From JADJOY01 sp016713535 [NCBI: Deltaproteobacteria bacterium] (GTDB lineage Bacteria > JADJOY01): 24,993 bases of DNA. Made by a program: the position numbers and the translations under genes. The DNA lies in contig JADJOY010000062.1 in the NCBI GenBank assembly GCA_016713535.1, forward strand, positions 1 through 24,993, read 5' to 3'. Below the pieces are notes generated by a model. It was not told the origin of the DNA, made no database searches, and worked only from the letters and a program-made list of their open reading frames with translations. The stretch's first letter is position 1, and every line of letters starts with the position of its first letter. This document shows, piece after piece, positions 15,740 to 24,993 of the stretch.

Positions 15740-15762
15740 CCCCTCTCACAGCGGGAGAGGGG
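15740..15762 (-). promoter_or_regulatory. Hairpin covering the DUF6986 ribosome-binding site
   Basis: CCCCTCTC (15740-15747) and GAGAGGGG (15755-15762) form a perfect 8-bp stem with a 7-nt loop. On the minus strand the downstream arm reads GAGAGGGG, the probable Shine-Dalgarno of the DUF6986 gene about eight bases from its ATG. It could restrict translation. It could equally be a dispersed hairpin that happens to lie here. Confidence 0.4.
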
Positions 15763-15792
15763 GAGAGTAATTTCGGGCCACCACTCGATCAA

Positions 15793-15806
15793 GGCTCGCG
15801 CGAGCC
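15793..15806. promoter_or_regulatory. Perfect 14-bp palindrome GGCTCGCGCGAGCC
   Basis: The palindrome sits in the 153-bp divergent spacer between the DUF6986 operon and the sulfotransferase gene. It could be an operator serving both promoters. At this GC content chance palindromes of CG steps are not rare, so confidence is low. Confidence 0.25.
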
Positions 15807-15884
15807 GAGGCGACGCCGGAAAAGCGGCCTGGGACGGCGAGCTTGCGCGCGCCGGTCGCCGGTGGTTCGATCCGCGCCCGAGAC

Positions 15885-17003
15885 ATGACGAACTGGTTCG
15901 AGCATCCCGTGGCGCTCGGCTCGTTTCGGGCCTGGATCCGCGTGGTGCGGGAGGCCGAGTCGATCGACCGCGCGTTGTGGCCGCGGGTCGGCGCGATCGC
16001 GCTCAGGACCCTCGCCACCGGCCCGGTGCGCGCGCTCGAGCGGGCACGCTTCGGGCGCGCGCTGGACGCGGCCCCGCTCCATCCCGAGCCGCTCTTCGTC
16101 CTCGGCCACTGGCGCACCGGCACGACCCACCTCCTCAACCTCCTCGCGAAGGACCCCCAGTTCGGGTTCGTCTCGACCTACCAGGCGATGGTGCCCGGCT
16201 TCTGTCTGAGCACCGAGCGCTGGGTGAAGCCCACGCTCGCCCGCTCCCTCGCGAGGAATCACCCGACCCGCGAGATCGACAACATGCCCCTCGATCTCGA
16301 CGCGCCGCAGGAAGAGGCGTTCGCGCTCGCCAACCTGACCCACCGCGCGTCGCTGCACGTGTTCGCGCTTCCTCGTCAGGGGATCCAGCTCTTCGAGCGC
16401 TACGGCCTCCTCGACGGGCTCGGCGAGGACGAGCGCCGGGCGTGGATCGAGACCTACCTGCGGTTGCTGCGCACCGCCAGCCACCGCGCGGGAGGGCGCC
16501 GCCTGGTGCTCAAGGACCCGTCCAACACCGGCCGGATCCGCACCTTGCTCGAGCTCTTTCCGCGCGCGCGGTTCGTGCACATCGTGCGCGACCCGCACCG
16601 GGTGCTGCCGTCGACCCTCGGCATCTACCGCGTGGTCCTCGCCAAGGCCCAGCTCCAGCGGGTGTCGGCCGCCGAGGTCGAGGAGCTCGTGCTCACGATC
16701 TACGAGCGCCTCATGAGGAAGTACCTCGACGAGCACCGGGCGATCCCGCCTGGTCAGCTCACCTAGGTGCGCTACGAAGAGCTGGAGGAGCGGCCGATGG
16801 CCGAGCTCGAGCGGATCTATGCCGAGCTCGGGATCGACGGCTTCGCGGGCGCCCGGCCCGCGGTCGAGGCCTACCTCGCGGGGCTCGGCGCGTTCCGCAA
16901 GAACGAATACCGCGTCGACGACGACGTGGCGGCGAAGGTGAGCGCGCGCTGGGGCTTCGCGCTCGATGCGTGGGGTTACCCGCGGCTCGGAGCCGCGGCG
17001 TGA
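15885..17003 (+). CDS. Sulfotransferase family protein with internal amber codon
   Basis: This is a PAPS-dependent sulfotransferase, 372 codons read through. The ATG at 15885 (MTNWFEHPV) is chosen by family-like N-terminus. The 5'-phosphosulfate loop is LGHWRTGTTHLLNLLAKDP (His75 onward) and the 3'-phosphate site is ARFVHIVRDPHRVLPST (Arg235, Asp236), with KDPSNTGRI before it. NMPLDLDAPQEEAFAL is also typical of this bacterial sulfotransferase family. A TAG at 16764-16766 (codon 294) interrupts the frame, yet the same frame resumes at once with VRYEELEERPMAELERIYAE and FRKNEYRVDDD and ends at TGA 17001-17003. The expected residue there is Glu (GAG), one base from TAG. If the stop is real, the protein loses its C-terminal fifth. 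It overlaps the next lipoprotein gene as GTGA. The acceptor is unknown. Confidence 0.78.
16764..16766 (+). other. In-frame TAG inside the sulfotransferase gene
   Basis: The codon between QLT and VRYEEL is TAG with no frame change on either side. A substitution, a sequencing error or readthrough could explain it. The surrounding family pattern (LxEVRYE) implies GAG as the original codon. Confidence 0.85.
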
Positions 17004-18628
17004 GCGGCCGCGCGTGCGTGCTGCTCGGGGCGGCGCTGCTCGTGGCGTCGTGCGCCGCCGAGGACGGCGAGCCACGCGCGATCCCGCGCTGGCTCTTCGC
17101 CCCGCGCGAGATCTGGGCGCTCGTCTCGCCACCGTCCGGCGACGCGCCCTCGCCGGCTCGCCCCGGCGGTCAGCTCGAGCGCTTCGCGGCCGTCGATTTC
17201 GCCAAGCCGGTGCGCGCCGTCGCGCCTCAGCAGCACCCGTTCATGGCGGCGAACCCCGGCAGCAACATGCACGACGACGCCTCGATGACCGACACCTACG
17301 CGGCGCCCGGACCGTTCGGCGTGAGTCCCGAGGTGCGCTCTCGTTCGCGGGGCTTCGGCGGCTACGGCACCGTGACGTTCGATCGCGCGCGACGGATGGT
17401 CGGCGTGTACGGCAACGGGCGCGGCTTCGAGCTCCAGCTCCTCGATCCGTTCACGTTGCGCAAGCTCGCGGGGTTCGCGCTGCCGCCGCGCCCGTGGTCC
17501 TTTCCGCTCGAGGGCGTGGCGCCCTGGAAGTACATCGGCGCCGGCATGTACTTCTATCTCGACGACCGGGATCGCGCGGTGGTGCCGACCACCGAGAACA
17601 CCATCGAGGTGCTGCAGGTGCCCGCCGATCCGGCACGCGGATTCACGCGGGTGCGCAGCTACGACCTGAGCGACGTGGTGGTCGAGCAGCCGTGGCCGAA
17701 GCGCGACAGCGTGGCGTTCGTGCTCCCCGAGTGGAGCGGGCGGCGCTACTGGTACGCCACCACGCTCGGCCGGATCGGCACCGTGGAGGTCGAGACCGGC
17801 CACGTCGAGAGCGTCCGCTTCGGTGACGAGATCGTCGAGAACTCGTTCGCGGTCGGCGAGGACGGCATCTTCGTCGCCACCGATCGCGCGCTCTACCGCC
17901 TGAGCGCGGACGCGGCGGGGGCGGTCGTCACCGACTGGCGGTCGGAGTACGACCGCGGTCCCGCCGCCAAGGCCGGCATGATCACCCGCGGCACCGGCAC
18001 CTCGGTGTCGCTGGTGGGCGGGCGCGACGGGCTGGTGGTCCTCACCGACAACGCCGAGCCGCGCATCCACGTCCTGTTCGTGCGCCGCGCCGACGGCGCG
18101 CTCGCGTGCAGCGAGCCGCTGTTCGCCGAGGGACGGAGCGCCACCGACATCAGCGCCGTCGAATACGAGCACGCGGACGAGACGGCGTGTCCGCCGGGCG
18201 CTACACCGCGATCGTCGAGAACAACTGGGGACACCACGCGTTCCCCGTCGCGCACCCCGAGCCCGGGCTCACGAGGGTGGACGCCGTTCGCCAGCCCGAC
18301 GGCACCTTCCGCTGCGAGTCCGTGTGGACCAACCCGGTTCGAGGCGTCAACGTCGCCAAGGCGTCGCTCGGCGCGGGGCTCTTCTACACGTACTTCCGCG
18401 GGCCCGACGACGACCCCGTGACCCAGTGGTACCTGTCGGCGATCGACCTCACCACCGGCCGCGACGTGTACCGGATCCGCGTCGGCGCCGGTCAGGGCTT
18501 CAACAACTGGGCCGGCTCGCTCTTCCTCCACCCCGACGGCGCGCTCTACTCGACCACCATCTTCGGCCTCGTGATGGTGCGCGACGGCGGCGGGGGACGG
18601 ATCCCCCCGCGCTACGAAGACCATCGTA

Positions 18629-18654
18629 GCGACGGGGGTTCCATCCCCCGTCGC
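18629..18654. terminator. 10-bp hairpin between convergent genes
   Basis: GCGACGGGGG (18629-18638) pairs perfectly with CCCCCGTCGC (18645-18654) around TTCCAT. It lies just past the expected end of the propeller lipoprotein domain. No T-run is seen, so it may be a bidirectional terminator or a dispersed hairpin. Confidence 0.5.
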
Positions 18655-18749
18655 CGGGCCCACGCCGCTTCCGTGAGCGACCCAGCTCGAACGACTCACG
18701 GCCTCGGAGTCCGGCCCTCCGAGGTCCGTGACGCGCTGCCGTTTCGGAG

Positions 18750-18769
18750 GGACCGCCTCGCGGCGGTCC
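18750..18769. terminator. 8-bp hairpin next to the kinase 3' end
   Basis: GGACCGCC (18750-18757) and GGCGGTCC (18762-18769) pair around TCGC, 31 bases beyond the kinase stop codon on the minus strand. Its location between converging genes suits termination. Confidence 0.5.
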
Positions 18770-18799
18770 GCAGCCGTTGCGGCACCGGCTCTTCGCCGC

Positions 18800-21196
<2,397 letters not shown>

Positions 21197-21274
21197 AAAC
21201 ACGCCGTCGCAACATACTCCGTGCGCGCGAAGCCGAGTCAAGCGCGAATCTCCCGTTCAGCCCCCGCCCACCTC

Positions 21275-22474
21275 GTGCCTGCCACGCCGTCGCCGAGACG
21301 TCTACGGACGGCGCTGGCGTGCCTCGCGGTGGTGGTGGCCGCGCCGCTCTCGCTCGAGGTCGGCCTCCGCCTCGAGGCCGCACTCGAGGACGCCGAGATC
21401 GATCGTGGGCTGAACGCGATGCGGCGTCGCCCGCCGCCTCCCAAGGGGGCTGTGGTCAGCCTCGCCGACATCGTCCAGATGACCGCCAACCCGCGCCTCG
21501 TCTACGAGCTGATCCCCGGGCTGGACGTGAAGTTCATCGCCCCGCTCACCACCAACTCGGCCGGCTTCCGTGGCGCGGAGATCGCCGGGGCGAAGGCTGC
21601 GCGGACGGTCCGCATCCTCGGGCTCGGCGACTCGGTGATGTTCGGCTGGGCGGTCCGCGACGGCGAGGACTTCGTGAGCGCCCTGGCCCGGGAGCTCGCG
21701 CGTCGCCACCCGGAGGTCGCCTGGGAGGGGATCAACACCGCAGTGCCCGGCTACAACGCGGTCATGGAGGTCGAGACCCTCGTCGCCAAGGGCCTGCGCT
21801 TCGATCCCGACCTGGTGCTGCTCAACCTGGTCGGGAACGACATGGACTTGCCCAACTTCATCCGCCGTCGCGCCGAGCCGCTCTCTCTCGCCAAGTCGTT
21901 CCTCGCCGAGCGCATCGGCGCGATGCGGGCGGCGCGCGCGCGCGGCGCCGCGGCGGAGCGCCCCGACGGGATGGTCGCCGCGCCGTGGGTCGCGGGGGGC
22001 TTCGCGCGCAACCCCGGGGACGTGCCGCCCGAATACCGCGACATGGTCGGTCCCGAGGCGGTGAAGAAGGCGCTGGTCGAGCTGCGCGACGTGACGCGCG
22101 CGCGCGGGATCGCGTTGCTGTGGGTCGGGCACCCGGAGCTCGACGACGGCGCGCGGCGCCAGGCACGGCGGTGGCGGATCGAGACCGTGAGCACCCGGCG
22201 CACGCTGGAGCGCTACGCGCGCGAGCACGGCATCACGGAGGTCGCCGGGCCGCCGCTCTCGATCTCGAAGCGCGATCCGCATCCCACGCCGCTCGGACAC
22301 CGGCTGATCGCCGAAGCCATCGCGGACCGCATGGAGTCGAGCGGCCTGACGCAGGCGCTGATCGCCCGCGCGCTCGGCGCGAGCGAGCCCGCGGGTGGCG
22401 CGCCCTTGAGCGCCCGGGACGAGGATGACAAGGTCAGCGCCGCCGCGCCGGCGGCCCCCGCGAGCACTCCGTGA
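21275..22474 (+). CDS. SGNH/GDSL hydrolase, partner of MBOAT acyltransferase
   Basis: This is a 399-residue membrane-anchored or secreted SGNH-fold protein. From the GTG at 21275 it has an N-terminal hydrophobic segment (LRTALACLAVVVAAPLSLEV) and then the periplasmic domain. Block I is ILGLGDSVMFGW (Ser120), block II is NTAVPGYNA, block III is LVGNDMD (Asn188) and the last block is DPHPTPLGH (Asp334, His336). Proteins of this kind next to an MBOAT gene usually transfer or remove acetyl groups on extracellular polysaccharide, as the AlgX/AlgJ-type proteins do. The start is uncertain: a GTG at 21221 is also in frame. The frame further upstream runs antisense through the tRNA and is not coding. 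It ends in a GTGA overlap with the MBOAT gene. Confidence 0.82.
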   Translation: MPATPSPRRLRTALACLAVVVAAPLSLEVGLRLEAALEDAEIDRGLNAMRRRPPPPKGAVVSLADIVQMTANPRLVYELIPGLDVKFIAPLTTNSAGFRGAEIAGAKAARTVRILGLGDSVMFGWAVRDGEDFVSALARELARRHPEVAWEGINTAVPGYNAVMEVETLVAKGLRFDPDLVLLNLVGNDMDLPNFIRRRAEPLSLAKSFLAERIGAMRAARARGAAAERPDGMVAAPWVAGGFARNPGDVPPEYRDMVGPEAVKKALVELRDVTRARGIALLWVGHPELDDGARRQARRWRIETVSTRRTLERYAREHGITEVAGPPLSISKRDPHPTPLGHRLIAEAIADRMESSGLTQALIARALGASEPAGGAPLSARDEDDKVSAAAPAAPASTP

Positions 22475-24132
22475 ACTACAACACGCTCACGTTCTGGATC
22501 TTCTTCACGGCGGTGCTGCTGCCGTACTGGTTTCTCTCCCACAAGCGCCAGAACGCGCTCCTGCTCGCCGCGAGCTACGGCTTCTACGGCGCGTGGGACT
22601 TCCGCTTCCTGTTCCTGATCCTTCTCTCGACGATGATCGACTACGTCGGCGGGCTCGGCGTGGCGGGCGTCACCGTGCCGCGGCGCAAGCAGGTGTGGCT
22701 CGCGCTCGCGCTGGTGGGCTCGGCGCTCGTGCTGTGCAGCCACGTCGACTACAAGGCGCTCTGGGAGGCGGCTCGCGGCCAGGAGTGGAGCGCGGCGTTG
22801 GCGGCGCTGCCGCGCAGGCTCGCCGACTTCGCGATCCCGCTCGGAGCCGCAGGCGCGGTGCTCGCGTACGGGCTCGTGCTGCCGTCGCTCTACCGAGCGC
22901 CGGAGGTCTCGCGGCGGCGGGCCTTCGTGTGGATCAGCTTGTCCGCCAACCTCGTGATCCTCGGCTTCTTCAAGTACTTCGACTTCTTCGACGCCAACCT
23001 GGCGCGGCTCCTCGGGGCGCTCGGGGTCGAGGTCTCGCCGATCACGCTCGGGCTGGTGCTCCCCGCCGGGATCAGCTTCTACACGTTCCAGGCGATGAGC
23101 TACACGATCGACATCTACCGCGGGCACGCCGAGCCCACCACCAGCTTCCGCGACTTCGCGCTCTTCGTGTGCTTCTTCCCGCACCTGGTGGCGGGCCCGA
23201 TCATGCGCGCCCACACCCTGCTGCCGCAGGTGCTGAAGCCGCGCAAGCTCGACCTCGCGGCGTGGCGCGAGGGCGCGGTGCTGATCGTGGTGGGGCTCGC
23301 GAAGAAGCTGGTGATCGCCGACAACATGGCGGCGATCGCCAATCGCGTGTTCGACCGCTTCGCCGAGGGCGGCGGCGCCACCGTGGGCGCGGCCGAGGCG
23401 CTGATCGGGCTCTACGCGTTCGCGTTCCAGATCTACGGCGACTTCTCGGGCTACTCGGCGATTGCCCGTGGCGTGTCCAAGTTCCTGGGCTACGAGCTGG
23501 TGGTGAACTTCGACCTGCCGTACCTGGCGCAGAGCCCGAGCGACTTCTGGAAGCGCTGGCACATCAGCCTGTCGAGCTGGCTGCGCGACTACCTCTACAT
23601 CCCGCTCGGCGGGAACCGCCACGGCGTCGCGAAGCAGTACCGCAACCTGTGGATCACGATGCTCCTCGGCGGTCTGTGGCACGGCGCCAACTGGACGTTC
23701 GTGGCGTGGGGCGCCTACCACGGAGCGCTGCTGGTGGTGTACCGGGTGCTCGGGATCGCGGACACGGTCGAGGGAACCGATCGCGGGGCGCGTGTGCGGC
23801 GCGCGCTGCGCATCGTGGTGATGTTCCACCTCACCTGCCTCGGCTGGCTGCTCTTCCGCGCCGATTCGCTGGCCACCGTGGGGCAGTTCCTGGGGCGGCT
23901 CGTGTCCGGGATCTCGGTGGTGTCGCTCGCGGATCTGCTGGCGCTGGCGTTCATGGCCTACCTCGCGGCGCCGCTCCTCGTGGCGGAGGCCGTCGCGGGC
24001 GGCGAGCGCCAGCCGGGCCGTGTGCTGGGGGCGCCGCTGTGGGTCAAGAGCGCGGCGTGCGCCTACCTGCTCGGGATGCTGCTGGTGTTCCACTCGCGCC
24101 AGAACGTCGGCTTCATCTACTTCCAGTTCTGA
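22471..24132 (+). CDS. MBOAT-family O-acyltransferase (AlgI-like)
   Basis: This is a 553-residue polytopic membrane acyltransferase that would move acyl groups, probably acetyl, across the inner membrane for O-acylation of a surface or secreted polymer. The GTG at 22471 overlaps the SGNH stop as GTGA. Diagnostic regions are NALLLAASYGFYGAWDFRF, GFFKYFDFF, LPAGISFYTFQAMSYTIDIY, FPHLVAGPIMR, QIYGDFSGYSAIARGVSKFL, PSDFWKRWHISLSSWLRDYL with YIPLGGN (His364), and LGGLWHGANWTFVAWG (the conserved catalytic His404). About eleven membrane segments are expected. The length is in the upper range for AlgI-like proteins because of an insert between about 85 and 130. The frame is intact. It pairs with the SGNH protein as an acylation module. 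The polymer is not identified, since no polysaccharide synthesis genes lie in the window. Confidence 0.9.
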   Translation: MNYNTLTFWIFFTAVLLPYWFLSHKRQNALLLAASYGFYGAWDFRFLFLILLSTMIDYVGGLGVAGVTVPRRKQVWLALALVGSALVLCSHVDYKALWEAARGQEWSAALAALPRRLADFAIPLGAAGAVLAYGLVLPSLYRAPEVSRRRAFVWISLSANLVILGFFKYFDFFDANLARLLGALGVEVSPITLGLVLPAGISFYTFQAMSYTIDIYRGHAEPTTSFRDFALFVCFFPHLVAGPIMRAHTLLPQVLKPRKLDLAAWREGAVLIVVGLAKKLVIADNMAAIANRVFDRFAEGGGATVGAAEALIGLYAFAFQIYGDFSGYSAIARGVSKFLGYELVVNFDLPYLAQSPSDFWKRWHISLSSWLRDYLYIPLGGNRHGVAKQYRNLWITMLLGGLWHGANWTFVAWGAYHGALLVVYRVLGIADTVEGTDRGARVRRALRIVVMFHLTCLGWLLFRADSLATVGQFLGRLVSGISVVSLADLLALAFMAYLAAPLLVAEAVAGGERQPGRVLGAPLWVKSAACAYLLGMLLVFHSRQNVGFIYFQF

Positions 24133-24234
24133 GCGGCGCGGTGTGGAGGTCCGCGCCTCCGGCGCGGCCGGCAGGGGAGGGGCCCGCGCTGCGTGCGCGG
24201 CGATACGACGAGCCTGATGCGCGGGGGGGCGCCC
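24133..24234. repeat. Decayed leading unit of array 2
   Basis: This stretch starts immediately after the MBOAT stop. It resembles the second half of the following units (GTGTGGAGGxCCGCGCxxCCGxCGCGGCC, GCGCTGCGTGC, GGCGATxCGACGAGC) but has many changes. It looks like an older, degenerate copy. Confidence 0.55.
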
Positions 24235-24993
24235 GGAGGGCTGACGCCCTCCCCTACACTCCCACCGGGTCGCCTCGGTGTGGAGGGCCGCGCTCCGTCG
24301 CGGCCGAGGAGGGGCACGCGCTGCGTGCCCGGCGATCCGGCGAGCCGGATGCGCCGCCGAGCGCGCGGATCGCCGTCGGTCGCGATCGATCGCTCCTGCG
24401 GGAGGGCTGACGCCCTCCCCTACACTCCCACCGGGTCGCCTCGGTGTGGAGGGCCGCGCTCCGTCGCGGCCGAGGAGGGGCACGCGCTGCGTGCCCGGCG
24501 ATCCGACGAGCGTGATGCGCCGCCGAGCGCGCGGATCGCCGTCGGTCGCGATCGATCGCTCCTGCGGGAGGGCTGACGCCCTCCCCTACACTCCCACCGG
24601 GTCGCCTCGGTGTGGAGGGCCGCGCTCCGTCGCGGCCGGGGAGGGGCACGCGCTGCGTGCCTGGCGATCCGACGAGCCGGATGCGCCGCCGAGCGCGCGG
24701 ATCGCCGTCGGTCGCGATCGATCGCTCCTGCGGGAGGGCTCACGCCGTGGCCGACACTCCCACCAGGTCGCGTCGGTGTGGAGGGCCGCGCTCCGTCGGG
24801 AGGGGCACGCGCTGCGTGCCCTGGCGATCCGACGAGCGTGATGCGCCGCCGAGCGCGCGGATCGCCGTCGGTCGCGATCGACTCGCTCCTGCGGGAGGGG
24901 CTGACGCCCTCCTACACTCCCACCGGGTCGCCTCGGTGTGGAGGGCCGCGCTCCGTCGCGGCCGGAGGGGGGCACGCGCTGCGTGCCTGGCGA
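24235..24993. repeat. Tandem array of 166-bp hairpin-rich repeats (array 2)
   Basis: Units begin at 24235, 24401, 24567, 24733 and 24894; the first three periods are exactly 166 bp, the fourth is 161 bp, and the fifth is cut by the window end. Each unit carries three strong hairpins, shown here for unit 2: GGAGGGC-tgac-GCCCTCC (24401-24418), GGCCGCG-ctccgt-CGCGGCC (24452-24471) and GGGCACGC-gct-GCGTGCCC (24478-24496). The last two units have more substitutions and indels than units 1-3. The period is not a multiple of three and no consistent protein is encoded. The opening 36 bases match array 1 at 33 positions. Confidence 0.88.

Noticed and set aside
14148-15770. 540-codon plus-strand frame antisense to the DUF6986 gene
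   Set aside because: Charged low-complexity product with no fold signature. The minus-strand frame carries the conserved motifs.
16764-16766. Pyrrolysine or other programmed recoding at TAG
   Set aside because: No recoding signal or pyrrolysine gene is seen, and the family residue at the site is an ordinary Glu. A point change or error is simpler.
15789-17132. 447-codon minus-strand frame over the sulfotransferase
   Set aside because: Shadow frame; the plus strand holds the PAPS-binding loops.
22213-24483. 756-codon minus-strand frame over the MBOAT gene and array 2
   Set aside because: Antisense of clear MBOAT codons and extended through non-coding repeats.
24193-24993. Overlapping frames across the 166-bp repeats encoding Arg/Pro-rich repeats
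   Set aside because: The period is not divisible by three, so frames differ between units, and no start with a ribosome site was found.

Overview
This is a very GC-rich window with strong G/C at third codon positions. Its gene content is that of a Gram-negative-type, probably environmental bacterium. An outer-membrane barrel, a LolA-like periplasmic protein and two lipobox lipoproteins point to a two-membrane cell. The mixture would fit an uncultured deltaproteobacterium-like or Binatia-like lineage, but no marker gene in the window settles this and the placement is a weak inference.

Region 1 (1-6.4 kb) holds recognisable genes broken by many single-base indels. In order they are the C-terminal part of a VOC/glyoxalase-fold protein (+), a DUF1302-like outer-membrane barrel and a LolA-like outer-membrane lipoprotein-sorting protein (- strand, one operon), a divergent regulatory region, then a deoxynucleoside kinase and panB-panC-panD (+), the route to pantoate, beta-alanine and pantothenate for coenzyme A. 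Conserved motifs survive across the frame jumps, so sequencing or assembly error is more likely than true decay.

Region 2 (6.8-12.2 kb) reads cleanly. korA and korB overlap by ATGA and encode a 2-oxoacid:ferredoxin oxidoreductase with a fused gamma-alpha subunit. A GAAA-loop terminator follows, then a tandem array of about 127-bp hairpin-rich repeats, a CPBP-family membrane protease (-) and an O-methyltransferase-like protein (+).

Region 3 (12.2-21.1 kb) has about one lesion per 1-2 kb. It carries a DUF6986/HpcH-like aldolase coupled to a secreted alpha/beta-hydrolase lipoprotein (-). Next come a PAPS-type sulfotransferase with an in-frame amber codon coupled to a beta-propeller-like lipoprotein (+), and a convergent membrane hybrid histidine kinase with two receiver domains (-).

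Region 4 (21.1-25.0 kb) carries tRNA-Arg(UCU) on the - strand and an SGNH hydrolase plus MBOAT acyltransferase pair (+), probably for O-acylation of a surface polymer. It ends in a second tandem array of 166-bp units. The two arrays share a 36-base module at 33 positions, so they look like amplified versions of one dispersed hairpin repeat family that sits just after stop codons. Junctions of the GTGA type recur at three gene pairs (one of them inferred after correcting an indel).

The best candidates for something undescribed are the repeat family, the sulfotransferase-propeller lipoprotein pair and the aldolase-hydrolase lipoprotein pair. No defence system, CRISPR array or mobile element was found.
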